From positions 7,724,761-7,788,760 of the forward strand of contig JAJEKV010000051.1 of assembly GCA_021234155.1 (NCBI GenBank): a stretch of DNA of 64,000 nucleotides, read 5' to 3'. Positions 34,001 to 46,738 of this stretch are shown here, one piece after another. The notes beneath the pieces are model-generated. The model searched no databases and was not told the DNA's origin. It saw nothing but the letters and a program-made list of their open reading frames with translations. The position numbers and the translations under genes are program-made. Within the stretch, counting starts at the first letter, position 1; every line of letters begins with the position of its first letter. The DNA is from Isoetes taiwanensis. Lineage: Eukaryota; Streptophyta; Lycopodiopsida; Isoetales; Isoetaceae.

Positions 34001-36720
34001 CGAGGGTTTACATCAATGTTTGGTATCGAAGATCGCATACCTCGAGACCAGGTCCCTCGCGCCCCCACCGAGTTGGCGGATGCCCTTAATCTGAGCCAAC
34101 CCATGCCCGCACAACTCTTGTTGTGTTGGAGTGGGATCTTGATCAACATAAAGGCTTGTCCCCATCAACTACTTGCTTTGGCGCAAAATAGCTCCTCATA
34201 CTTGCACTTCTACGATCGTGAATGTGACAATACTATGGCGATATGGCATTAAGCACCATGGCGGCTTGCTTGAGTACATGCACATGAAACATCACACGGG
34301 CGATGATCAGCATCTATAGGCATTCAATGAGGTTCTTCCTTGCTTCTTCCTACAGGCCACGAGCCACCAAATTATGGCTCCTTTGTCTGAGCTCTTAGAG
34401 CTCTCTGATTCAAGTCAACATTGAAAGCACTATTTCATTACCTGTGGACTTTGCTTTGATCCATTTTGATCCCAAATTACCACCATATAGTTATAATATA
34501 TGGTTTCATTTTTATGGCAAATGAACAATCACAAGCCTGATTTGCTTGGCCACCTCAAATTGGATGATTGCCCAATGTAGCAGGTCTGTGAAGCCCTTGC
34601 AAGGAAAAAAAAAGATCCAAAAAGTCATGGAAGAGAAGCAACGAAAAAAAGTTAATCTCATTGAAGAAAATGACGAGCAATATTCATATGGTTAAGCAGC
34701 ATTCATACATTTAGACAAACAAATTGGGCGCCCACCCAATTTGATGCAAATATTACAAAATAAATACATAGATGCGAACTAAAATTACGAGCGGACGCCA
34801 ACTTTCAGGTTCATATCATATATTAGTTTTTATAGTTTGGGCTACACTTGACTACACCTCCAGATTACTTTCCACCTGCACATCATTTAGGGCAGCACCC
34901 ATTTTCTCCTCAGAACTCTTTAGAATCCAAAGAGGCATTCTCCTCCCCATGTTCTTATAGTTCCTCTTCTTAAAGGTCACTTCCTCCTCGTCTCCCTGGT
35001 TCTGTTCCTCCCCGTTAGTCTCTTTGTCGAGTGTGTTTCCCCCTGCTCCTTGTTGAAGTTCTTGTTTACAACTATTTTATCCTTTTCATGGTCCGCAGTG
35101 CTCGTATCTTCTCCATTTGGAAATCTTTCTCCAGACTTATGGGGTCGACAACTGCAACTGTGGGTCCACGTTCCACGAACAATTAGAATCTAGTGCTCGC
35201 GTCAACCACATCCTGCGTCAAGACAACATCTTGGCCGACAACAGCATTGATATTGTCCTTCTTTCTCTTGAAAGCCTCGAGCTCTTTCAGCCCAAGTCTG
35301 GCCACTCCAATGATGCCCTTGAACTGCTCCATAAGACTGCCTCTACTTATTGATTCACGAACAGAGAAGAAATTATATTGTTGGATGAGCTTTTGGAGAA
35401 TTTACAGAAGGATCTTATTACAAAAGAGTTGAATAAGAAGAAAGTGGAAATAAGAATAGAGAGGACACATCAGAAACAATTTCACTGCAAGCATCAGGAA
35501 ACCATTTTAAAACAACTTCAAACTCGTTTCTTGCTTCAACAACCCATCAAACCTACCAGGCTTCTTCAATACACAACTTTTAGATCTTATTTCTATTCTA
35601 TTATGTTATAAACTATATTCTTTGTTTGCAGGTATCCCAAAATTCCAATAATTTTGTAAGCCAGTTTCTGAAGTCTAAACCTTAAATTTGGATTGTCGCT
35701 AGATTTAAATATCTAGCGGCTTTAGTGAATTACCCTATTCATAAGCCTTTTCCAGATTTGCTTTGTGCTGGAGAGTGTTCTCCAGTGGTTATATTGAATT
35801 TTCCTCTGATGGCTTTCCTTCAAAACCAAAAGCCAAATTTTGAATATTTGTGTTACGTTGACTAAGAGGATTCTAAGGTGTTTTCTCCCTAACTTCTTTT
35901 ACTTTCTATAGCTGAAACTTTGTTAGTAAAGATTGCCTGTACCCACAGATATGAAAGCTTGATGCTGCCATAAACCTTGCCATAGGTGAATGCAGAGAAC
36001 CTCAACAACTGGAGTACAAAGTATGAGACTCATTCCCTTCTTATCTCCTGCTCCATCTAGAACTGTGGTTGCATCCCTAGATATAGTAATATGTTTTCTG
36101 GCATTAAATTGCAAGTGACTCAAGGATCTCCTGCTCCATCTAAAACTGTGGTGGCATCCCTAGATATAGTAATATGTTTTTTGGCATTAAATTGCAAGTG
36201 ACTCAAGGTTAACAATAGCTCCCAACATTTTAGAAATATATGCATCTTTTCTATTGTCCATTGCTTGACTAACCTCCAGCTTTAAGCCAATACCACTTTC
36301 AATGACATACAACATGGCTAACCTGCATTCGTTAAAAACAACATGCAGCCCATATACAAAACAACATCACGGTATTATACCTGTCATCGGTTTGTGTTGA
36401 ATTAGTCTCCATTTTTTATGATGGAGCTCAAAGCGGATTAAGTTCCCCGACCAAATCCGTGCCAGCCTTCATCTCAAAATGCCTATGCATCCTAATGCTA
36501 AATATGCTATGCCGCTACCTATGAAAGTGTTGCTAGACGAACACCTAATTGTTTAAAGATCTATAATGCTAGCTAAGATAACTAGAAACTTGCTATGAAA
36601 AGGTTAGATCTGGCAGCACAGAAAACTGGAAACTTGCATGCCATTCATATATAATCAATATGCAATAACACGTAGGTGGATTTCATTGAAGGAACTTAAT
36701 GTGTCTCTGATATACCAAAG
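31010..36720. other. Intergenic DNA with local repeats
   Basis: No gene supported. It contains three diverged copies of a block around GAGCATTTGTTGATGTACAAAGG near 31796, 31968 and 32164, and a (TAA)n run at 32030-32051. A short hairpin AAATTGGGCG/CCCAATTT lies near 34720. Short frames at 33290-33550, 33974-34250 and 35117-35611 show no motif I recognise. Confidence 0.45.
36043..36208. repeat. 83-bp tandem duplication
   Basis: Units 36043-36125 and 36126-36208 differ at only a few positions and share GCATCCCTAGATATAGTAAT. Confidence 0.95.
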
Positions 36721-37282
36721 ATGGAGATTGAAGTTGCTGAGTTGTTATGCATCTTAGAGCGAGACTTTTCTACTAGCTTCTTTGATCTTCAAGTACATCT
36801 TCTAGAGGAGATTGGTTTGATGGGATCAGCTCCTGGACATTGGATGTTCTTTTTGGAAATATATTTGAAAGTTCTAGAAGGTTTTGTTCGTCAAATGGCT
36901 AGGCCAGAAGGGTGTATGGCAGAAGGGCATTTGGTGCAGGAGATCCTTTTCTTCATGATGGATGCCACCACATGCTCCACATATATGGAAAAAAGAACAA
37001 CGTGTGGAAGATATGGCAGAAGATCTTGAAGGCCTTGGGGTAAAACACAGTCTACCACTGCCACTATATATGTAACAACTGGTGGCGCTATGTTTTGATG
37101 CTAATAGCAACATCTATAGCGTCATAACAAAATTATTGACACTTTGGATGACATAAATTGTGACTCTACTCCTGACAGAAATTGCGCCACCTATAGCATC
37201 ACCTACGTATAGATGTCAGCAATAATGTTATAATGTATATTTGCCACTTTGCTGACACTAATTGACACCTTCTCTTGTAGTG
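36721..37282 (+). mobile_element. CACTA transposon 3' remnant (DUF4218-like fragment and terminus)
   Basis: The frame at 36721-37029 reads LERDFSTSFFDLQVHLL, GHWMFFLEIYLK and ARPEGCMAEGHLVQE, typical of the DUF4218 region encoded next to the TNP2 transposase in plant CACTA (En/Spm) elements. About 250 bp later the reverse complement of 37270-37282 begins CACTACAAGAGA, the usual CACTA terminus, preceded by GACACTAATTGACACC subterminal repeats. The rest of the element is missing. The expected 3-bp target duplication cannot be checked because the other end is absent. Confidence 0.8.
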
Positions 37283-39056
37283 AGGGGCAATGACCAAATT
37301 CTTTGTTGCAAAATGACTAAAAGCATTACTTCTAGAACTATGGTTTATTCTTAGTCCTGTTGTATAAAAAATAGCAAGCCCTTTCTTCTTGTCTAGCTAG
37401 GAATAGAATAGTCCACAATTTGGAAGCATGTGGCCACTCTTCTATGAAATCACAAAAATTGCTTCCCAATTGAGTATCTAAATGTAGGAAAAAGCCTATT
37501 CTGGTCACAGAGACAATGGCAGCATATCATCTTGCACCAGTTCTTTTACTGAAAATTAACCTAAATTTCACAGCAATGATTACAGTCACAGACGAATTCC
37601 ACAGCGATAATTACGGTCTGTTTTTCATTCTTATCTCATATTCTACCTGTTTTTACCTCATAATTTGCACATCGTTAACCTAGAATAGCCTTTTGCCTTA
37701 CATTCATGTTTCAAAAATACCCCAGGCCTAATTCTCGGCACTGCTTCCACCTCAGAATCCAAGCCCCGGGTGTGTCTTGTCTACGAAAAACATAGATATC
37801 TTTATGTTGTTATCATGCAACCTTGAATTATCCAAATAAAAGGGAATCATTTTTAAAACGCACTCTAAGAGGAGGCAACGTCCTTGCCACTTTGCACAAC
37901 AGGCTTGAAACGAAAGGGTAGATATACAATTAGTATATCAGCTACCTGTATATATATGTTAAAGGAAAGTAGGTACTAAATTGTACTATCCTGACCTAAC
38001 CAGAAAAGTCAAAGCCATCAAATTGGATGCATCAAGTTGAGAGTTTTTGCAACGCACCACAAAGATATCAAAGATATGCTACTAATTCCTAGTTAATTGC
38101 ATGATTGTAAATGTGGCCTAGGAGTTGTGAAACATGACAAAAACTTAAGCCCCTCTTGTGTCTTTAGTAGGGAGCTTTTTCCAAACTTAAGCCCCTTTTC
38201 TGTCTTTAGCTAGGAAGATTTTTTCCATGACTGTCTTTTTCCATTGTTGAGATCATGACCATGAATTTGTCCTTTTCTTTTTTCTTAATATAGTATCCTA
38301 GGCCAATTGATTTTTGCAGACGATAAAGATCAATTTAATTCTCCTTAAATACAATATCTCTACATGTTAAATCTTTTGGTCATAAGACTATTATAAATTT
38401 ATACTTTCCCTTTATTTGAAGTCCATATATTAGAATTTGAAGACTTTGCTCCTTGTGAACATGGACATTTATTTGGACATTTATTTGCTAATGTTAATCC
38501 ACCTACTTGATCTTTGTCTACTAACCTTTTTTCCCTCATGGAATAAATTTAGGCACTTCTAGCATCAATTGGACTATATATAAAGTTTCATTAGATGCTC
38601 TTGAAGATTGCGTCCAATGCTAAACAATGTACCTATCAATGTTTAGGTCGAAGATATAAAGTTCACCAATATTCTAAATATCATGCTACAGTTACTAGAC
38701 ATTCTGAAAATAATGTTTCATAAACCTTTCCATAAGCTTCCAAAACTTCAAACATCATGCTATAGTTGCATACATTTCGAAGAATATGGTCCAAAAACTT
38801 GTAAGTTCAATAGTAAGTAACAACATTTACATAAATCTCTCTCATTATATAATGCAACACACGACTTCCTACATAAATCTCTCTCATTATATAATGCAAC
38901 ACACGACTTCCTTGATAAGTTACTAGAGTCATATGTACACATCATGTTCACTATATAGACATATCACACAACTTCCTCAAAAAGTTCCTATAGTCGTATG
39001 TACACACATCATGTACAGGATCAGGTTTACAAAATCGCCAATGTGAAAAGTTATAA
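37283..39056. other. Intergenic, downstream of the CBS gene
   Basis: No gene supported; AT-rich with small duplications, including a near-repeat of AACTTAAGCCCC at about 38147 and 38187. Confidence 0.5.
38828..38911. repeat. 42-bp tandem duplication
   Basis: Units 38828-38869 and 38870-38911 are identical by eye. Confidence 0.95.
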
Positions 39057-40203
39057 TCAATCTCCATTTTCTAAAGCTGCAAAAATGTCTGTCCTAGTCA
39101 CAATTCCTGCAAAATTCACCATATCAATGGCTCAATATTGAATCAAATCTCTTTGGTTTATTTACTTAGAGACTGAACTACGATTTCATACCTACAACTT
39201 CATCCAACTGATTGACAATAGGGATCCGGTGTATCTTATTCCTCAGCATTGCAACAGCAGCATCTGTTAAAGGCAGATTGAAAACATGACATTGCTGCCA
39301 CCAAAAGAAAGAAGAAAAGAAAAATGGGAAAAAAATCAACAGGATGTGAAATTAAAGAAATTGGCACCTGAGACAGTCTTATCCGCAGTTAGCGTAATGG
39401 CAGGGGAGCTCATTACTTCTGAAACCTTACATTCTGACTGCAAAAACATAATCCAATGCCAGAATAAGTAGACTACAAAGATAAGGCCTAATAAATCTAG
39501 AGACATACCCCAGAAGGAATTTTTTTCCTGTCACTCTTGGAAATAACTCCAATACACCTTCCTTCTTCATCAACAACTGCAAGTCCAGAAATGTGCTCAA
39601 AAAATTGATCAAGATCTTTAACCAGATCAGACGGCCTTGCACAGTAGATATTCCTAGACATCATATCAGCAAGTGAAGAAGAAGGATGAGCCTGCAAAAA
39701 ATATCATAAAAATTACACATCTATTAGATCCATGACTAAGAAATTTCCATATTATGTATCAGATCAAGATTCCAGATACCACATACCCCACTTTTGAAGA
39801 TCAGAGGAGCATAGTGTGCAAACATATCCTCAAAATTAAGAATGGAAAAATTGAGAGGCCACTCTCCAGATGGAATAATTTCTACATCTGTGTTCTGCGA
39901 ATCTTCCGTTTTTTCCACATTCTCTCGCAATTCTTGTGTCTTATCATCATCATTCTCATCATCAGCCACAATGGTTGGCTCTATATAATCCAAAAGATCC
40001 TGAAAATTGAGAATGGATACATTCTCAGGCCATTCTCCAGATTGAACATCAGCATCTTCCCGTTCTATCTTCAAATCCACAAATGCATGCCGACTAAAAG
40101 ACTCAAACTTACTTCTAAGACAAAAATCGGGGACAAAATTTTTGGATCGGAAACCCAAAGGGCTAAAATTTGCGCCCACATTCAAGCATCCTAATGCAGC
40201 CAT
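39057..40203 (-). CDS. CBS-domain pair protein, probably plastid-targeted
   Basis: Exons on the minus strand: 40203-39787, 39691-39509, 39437-39368, 39263-39192 and 39106-39057. All have GT-AG introns and matching phases, giving 263 residues. Residues 1-45 are poor in acids and rich in Ser/Phe/Arg, like a transit peptide. Residues 55-77 and 112-135 are two copies of an SGEWPxNxSILNFxD motif separated by an acidic linker. CBS 1 (about 140-200) has GLAVVDEEGRCIGVISKSD. CBS 2 (about 204-258) has VMSSPAITLTADKTV, KIHRIPIVNQ and GIVTRTDIFAALE. CBS pairs bind adenosyl ligands; the family includes plant plastid thioredoxin regulators. The closest plant relatives I recall carry one SGEWP motif before the CBS pair. 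The ligand and partner cannot be told from this sequence. Confidence 0.88.
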
Positions 40204-40258
40204 AGATGTTTTTTAGCGGATCGCTAGACTGATGGCCACCGCTGTAACAGGGAGGAAC

Positions 40259-40266
40259 TATTTATA
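40259..40266 (-). promoter_or_regulatory. TATA box of the CBS gene
   Basis: The minus strand reads TATAAATA about 56 bases before the start codon, a normal plant spacing. Confidence 0.6.
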
Positions 40267-40717
40267 GCATAGGCCCATAAGAAAGGAGCAGGGATATTTG
40301 TTCAAGTGGGGAATGGCAACTTGCCCTAATTTTTTTTACGGGGTTTCGGCTGCCGCCATGGAGGCGCAGCCGCAACCGACACGTGTCGACATCTGAGGCG
40401 TACAACTTTTCTGCATGGACAATGTGTGACAGGGTCCTTCTTCACGTGGGTGCCTTTTAAATTGTTCATACATGTTCATTTTTGTGGGATCCATATGTAG
40501 ATTCAATATATCTATCATTAGGAAGCAGAATCAGCCCATCCTTTGAAGAAGCTTTTTAACTCTTTTCTATTGCCTGCCACCACCTTCTCGGCCTCCTCAA
40601 AGATTTTGTATCAATTCGAACCATTCAATATTCCCATAGTGCCTTGCTAAATTTAGATAGATTGTAGCTTCTTACGACATGCATCGTGCTTGTTAGTTAT
40701 GCGTGTTGCCATATCGG

Positions 40718-41225
40718 CTCCAGTTCAACATTCTTAGCAATGCTCAGGAGTATGTATAACAGATTCCTACAATGAACCTTTGCTAATTTAGTAGGTACAA
40801 ATAATAAAATTCCAAGTTGTAGGTCCTTCCATTATATAATATAGATTCAGAGAATCGCCTTAGGGTGCTCGAAAGCCATATGAAGGTCTATGAAGGGTCG
40901 CAGAGTGTTTAGTACCTTACTAAATTTAGATAGATTGTAGCTTCTTATGACGTATCAACTCCAGTTCAACATTCTTAGCAATGCTCAAGAACATGCACAA
41001 AAGATTCCTACAATGAACCTTTGCTAATTTAGGTACAAGTAATGAAATTCCAAGTTGTAGGTCCTTCCATTATATAATAAAAATTTAGACAATCACCTTA
41101 GGGTGCCAGATCAACTCCAGTTCAACATTCTTAGCAATGCTCAAGAACATGCACAAAAGATTCCTACAATGAACCTTTGCTAATTTAGGTACAAGTAATG
41201 AAATTCCAAGTTGTAGGTCCTTCCA
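40718..41225. repeat. Three direct repeats of about 110-130 bp
   Basis: Units beginning CTCCAGTTCAACATTCTTAG at about 40718, 40959 and 41115 run to CCAAGTTGTAGGTCCTTCC. The second and third are nearly identical; the first is more diverged. Confidence 0.85.
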
Positions 41226-41442
41226 TCTTTTATATTATACAAGAAATTTATCGCAGCGGCCAAGGCCGCCACGAACATTTTTTTTGTCCAACTTGATGCA
41301 AAAAGGTTTTGTAAGTAAATCTTAATTCTGGACATGTGAAAAGTGAACTTGGAGAAAAGCATATGGATAACATAACTCGTTTACCCCATAGCACATGCAC
41401 ATGCATTAATTTGTGCAAACGACTAAGACATGCACCAAAGCG

Positions 41443-41887
41443 AGGATAGTCTTACCCCTCGATTGGGGGATCCTGAGGTGTGGATCCTGTGAGGATCTGG
41501 ATCCTCTCGAGGATCGCGGTGATCCCTGAGGACTCCGGAATCCTCTCATCAAGCAAGTAAGTAGCGAATCAGATATTTCTTTTTGGCCTCTTGAAAGGAA
41601 AAAATGGGGCATTTCGTGGGATTTTTTCCCTATCTAAACCAAATCGAATGGGATCAGCTTCGAGGATGGCTCAATGGGCCGGATCAGAAGTTGTGTAAGA
41701 GAAAAGAAGGAATTGAAGCGAAGCCAACAGAATCAAGAATGCTTCCAATCGCCAAAATCAGCCCTAAACTCAAGCAAAGAACTCCATTACCGCGCTAGCT
41801 GACTTTGTGATCCCTGAGGATCTGATTCGGCGGTGATCCCGAGAACAGGATCACCTCCGATCCCTCAATCCGTGGTAAGACTATCCT
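41443..41887. mobile_element. MITE-like element rich in GGATC
   Basis: 445 bp bounded by AGGATAGTCTTACC and its reverse complement GGTAAGACTATCCT, followed by matching GATTG/CAATC blocks. The ends are dense in GGATC, GGATCC and TGATCC motifs (more than ten). The middle has a short frame with no motif. No transposase. No clear target duplication is seen. Confidence 0.7.
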
Positions 41888-42179
41888 ACGCCCCATGCAC
41901 CAAGAGAAGGTACATTGTTATCGTCATTTCGGCATATGCTACGCCAGAGTGGAAGTCCGCATATGCTTTCCATCATTATTAAGAAATATCCACATTGTGT
42001 GCGGGATATTGGCCGAAGTAATGGGCAAGTATATGTTTGGAACCTTAGAGCATATACAAAGATTAAATTCTTTACCTAAGTATGCATGTATCAATTTCTT
42101 GAGTTCCAAGGGTTAAGTAGATCCAACGGTAGAGATCGATGGGATCTCCAGTTACCGAGAGGTTAACTTGTCAAAATTA

Positions 42180-42578
42180 CTATTTGTATATCTCGATTGG
42201 CCACTATATTTTGCCTCTAGATATGTTTCCTAAGTATAATTTTTGGTCAAAAATGCTGTTCCTGCCCCATTCTGTCTCTGTCAGTTCGTCTCCTGTCATT
42301 CACCGTCCGTCTCACTTGCCTCAATTTATCTATCCAAGAAAAGGACTTGGAATTTGGGCTTACTTTTATACGGTATAAAGCCCTAGTAGATTACACTGAT
42401 CCATATCCATCAATAATAGAAGATTAGACCAATCCATAGTTAGCCACGCAATTGATTTGCCACTAGGATTTGCCTCCACGTATGTTTCTTACATATTTTA
42501 CCAAAACTGCTATTCTTATATATCGATTGCCCACTATATTTTGCGTCGAGTATGTTTCTTACATAAATTTTGTCAAAA

Positions 42579-42650
<72 letters not shown>

Positions 42651-42667
42651 CATCTATCCATTCATTC

Positions 42668-42749
<82 letters not shown>

Positions 42750-42880
42750 TTTTCTATCTATCTATCAAAAAAAGGGACTTAGAAATTGGGCTTACTTTTA
42801 TATGCCAAAGCCCTAGTTGATTACATTGATCCATATCCATCAATAATAGAAGATTAGACCAATCCATAATAGCCACACAA
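42180..42880. repeat. Duplicated block with (CTAT)n expansion
   Basis: The block around CCACTATATTTTGCCTC (42200) and the block AAGCCCTAGT...AATCCATA (42378-42440) recur at about 42530 and 42807-42880. The second copy carries a (CTAT)n tract of about 190 bp at 42579-42766 with a few interruptions. The tract translates as a Tyr-Leu-Ser-Ile repeat but is not a gene. Confidence 0.9.
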
Positions 42881-45800
42881 TGGATTTTTGATACTCTTTA
42901 AACAAATAAAACAAAAACAACTAGCTCCCCTTAGTGTGCTTTGTACTAGATTTTATTTATTGCTATTATTTAATCTAATGCTATTTAATATAACCAACTT
43001 CACAAAAAAAAAAAAAGTAATGCACATAAGAGAAGCAACAACCACTGATATTCCATTACGGGCAACATTTTCAACAATAATTATAAATTCCTCTTTCTTC
43101 TCCTATACAATGCAATATCATAGTTGGGTCATGAATTCCTCTGGTGATATATTTTGTTGTTGCCATGTGGCATTGCAATATCCCAGAATGGTAATTGGGT
43201 CGAGAGATTCCTGGTTACATGTTGAGCAGGTCGATAAAACAGAGAAATTTGTGATATACATCCTCTTACCCTTATACATCCTCCGATTTTTCTAAAATTG
43301 GCAACCAAACATTAAGCATACTAAACTACCTACAACTGACAATTTACCATTATATTCGATGAGGTTTTTCTTACTACAATTCGTCTCATCATCCTCAATT
43401 TGTTTGTCCTCGCTAAGATACAACACTCAAATCTTCCCAAAATTGGCAAGACCTATTGAGAGAATTGGATACCACCTACAGGGCACACATTTACCATTAT
43501 GTTTGACGAAGTCTTGCTTATCACAATATATGTCATCATCCCCAATTTGTTCGTATTCTACGGGGTTTCCTACACCCCAATGGGCTGCATAGGCAAACTA
43601 TCGTTCAGACTTAACAATATATATAAGAAGACACAGAATGCTAACCAGGCCATAACCATAACTTTCTATCATCGGGCCCATGTAGATCCTTCCCACCTTC
43701 TTATCAGGTTGTTTGTTGTTGCTTGCTTATAGTCATGGCCTTCTTATATAAAGAATGCATAGTTTTCTTTTTTAACGATCTTTGACCTTTATGTATCATA
43801 CAAGAATTTATCATGTATGCCAAGGTCGCCGCTTTAACATTTCTTTATCAAAATTATGCTAAGCCTAAATGATATCAATTCTCGACCTCGCGGAAAGCCA
43901 AAGCAATACCTATGCTTGAAGAGTTCTAACCTCCATATGTGATAGTCTAGAGCACACGTATGCTCATTTACACGTAAACACATCGGCGAAATTAGCTCAA
44001 GAGAAATAGTAAACATGTGGTTACGATGCATTAGCTCAAGAGAAATAGTAAAATATGTGCGTTTGTATGGGCACAATGCAACTCTAAGTATAGAGTGGAT
44101 CTTTCCATTCGTTCGTGGAATCCAATGTATACAATAATTGGGCCTCCATTTAATCTCTCAATATAATGCTTCTTAAACCATTTTATAGCTCTAAGATGAT
44201 CAAAGTAATGATTCTTTGAATATTTCTTAAGTCCATTAAACCATTTGACATAAAATACTTTACATTTCAAAGTGCATTGCATAAACCTTGCTAGGGTTAT
44301 TTTTATATAGCCTTGTTAATAAGCACATAGTAAAAGTTGCATCAATTTCAACTAGAGAAAATATCCAATACCCAACCACGCATTTCCTCTCAGACAATTG
44401 TTAAAGGATAAGACTCAAGGAAATTTACCTATAGAATCAAACTTTGCTTGTCTTGTACATCTAGTCATTTATATTTCAGACATCTAGTCGTGTATATTTG
44501 CCCGACTTCAACTCCTCCATCTTTTTGCTTTTAGAAGCCGAATGCATTTGGAGAATCTCAAACAAATGCTATGTATATTTCCACTTAAAAATTTCAACAC
44601 TTAAAGAAAAACAACAAAAGCAACTTGTGCTCGGAGGAGGCGTAAAAGCCAGAGTGTGCATGAGGCGCAGATCTTCAAGGTATCACAAAGAAAAACATGT
44701 ATCCAATTGAAGGTAGTAGTAATAATGATATGATAACCTCGTCGCTAGACGGTCAATTGAATTTTAATTTGTTATTCCCATTCTTTTCATGTTCAAACGC
44801 CAACTTTTAAACATCGATTCTCGGGAGGAAGGAAACAATGTTATATTTACTTTCCTTGCTCGACACACAATATTTCAAAATGTTGTTAACCTACATATTT
44901 CATTCATGGTTTTGTTTTTCATCTTATCTTATCTTCTAAAAGAGCACGTTCTTGAAAAGTCAGCCATTTTATTGAGATCAAAAGAAACAATTTATATGAT
45001 GATAGGCAGCCTTGCCTTTTTAAATAACTCCGCACTTTCGGCCATGAATACTGTACCTTCTATTAAATAGTACCCTAAAAGATGCCTCTGTTTTGTATCC
45101 TTAAGAATTCTTGCTAGTTAGATGCCAATGATTCTTTAAATACCTTTATAATGAAGACTTTACTTTAATGCTTTAGCTCCTGACTCTTGCAATTTGATTT
45201 ATCATGTAACCTCCCATTATTTTCTACCGCAAGCAAAAACCAAGAAGGATGCGAGAACATACTTGATGTATTAGACACTTCCCTACTAATGGAATAAAAT
45301 TTATACTCTCAAGGGCCTTCCAATGGCTATGTGCAATGATGGAAGCTTTCTTGGGAGTTATTTCTTGAGAGCCATTATGCTCAAACAATCTACATAAATC
45401 GCCAAACATATAGTTAGCAAGACTTGGTTATATTAGATGCATAAACACTAATGTTGGTTTTATGCTTTAAATAATTTTTTAGTTCTTCTTCAATTCTCAA
45501 AAGCCTCAACTCATTCCTTCACAATTTTGTTGCACTAAAAATACGCTTATAGTCTCCCCTAAATCATGGCTACTGCTTTGTCGGACTTCAATCAATTAGT
45601 TATCACCGCTACGTAGGAAACAGAGGAGATTAAATATAAATGCGCTGTCGAATCGAGATCAACAGAATTGTAATTTAGCCTGCTCAACGAAAGGAACTTA
45701 GAACAAACCTTTTATCCAATGGGTGGAGGCCCCTACGTGTCCGGACTAGCTAATTTGCTGCCGCATCCTACGCAGTGCAAATGCTACGTATCAAGCCTCC

Positions 45801-46415
45801 TGCTATTAGAAGCGCATATCATAGCCGGATGTTAGGCACACCGCTAGACCTTTATCCCCGATGCCAAGAACATGATCGGTGAGAAATTAACACCAATTTT
45901 CTCGCTCGCTTAGATCGCACAGTTTCCATCTCGCCCGCTTTCCTTCTTGTCCCAAAGCAGTTTGTTGAGTTTCCTTCCGATGCCGCTTACTCAAGACCTA
46001 CGGTAAGGATCTAGGTGCAAAGAACGCGAAAAGAAATGAACAGAGAAGGAAAAAGGGCAAGGACGCAGCTTTCTCCCTTCAAAAGCCATGCTATAACCGA
46101 AAAGCATTGTCAATTATACTGCTCAAACAGCAACCTTCCGCCAGAGGATGATTCAGAGCAAGAACATCAAAATCAAGAAGCTTCGATCATTTTTGAGCCA
46201 AGCATAAACATCAAATCCTAAGAAGAATATAAGAACAAAGTGTGGTTTTTCTAGACCTCATGGATTTGATGTCGCTTTCCCAAGCTGCCATGGCGCATCC
46301 GACCTCTAATTCTTATCCTTATTTTTCCCTTCACGGAATTTAAACCATCGTCGCTACACGGGATCGCATTAACGCGTTCCCATATCACGCTGGATGCATA
46401 CTTATATGCCTGATA
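42881..46415. other. Intergenic DNA
   Basis: No gene supported. Two diverged repeats of about 145 bp occur at 43292-43438 and 43439-43580 (AAAATTGGCAA, TTTACCATTAT, CATCATCC, CAATTTGTT). Confidence 0.45.
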
Positions 46416-46561
46416 TAATCTTTCATTAGGAGGACATTGCAGTAGCGGCCCGACGGCTCCCGCATCGCAGGTAGCCAAGAGCGCAAGCTACGAGTGTGCC
46501 GCCGAAGTTCAAGGCGACAACGCCGGGCCCTGCATGTGTAATAGCCTCCTAATGAAGATTA
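46416..46561. mobile_element. Small inverted-repeat element, copy 1
   Basis: 146 bp with TAATCTTTCATTAGGAGG at the left end and CCTCCTAATGAAGATTA at the right. A second copy lies at 58425-58534. Right of both copies a further shared block, GGAGAAATTA then CATTAGAAATTT, extends the homology by about 50 bp. Confidence 0.75.
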
Positions 46562-46738
46562 CCGCATCGCGAAAATCGCTTTTGGAGAAATTACGCTCAT
46601 TAGAAATTTGCCACGCTGCATCCAAAGAAAACTGCCTAGAAGATTCCAAATTGACTATGGCATCGGGCGTAGATTGGCGCTGCGAGATAGCACCGACTTA
46701 GATCGCGGTTACCAGACTGCAGCTGTTTATTAGAACCC

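Noticed and set aside
42457..42816. Open frames of Tyr-Leu-Ser-Ile repeats
   Set aside because: They are translations of a (CTAT)n microsatellite.
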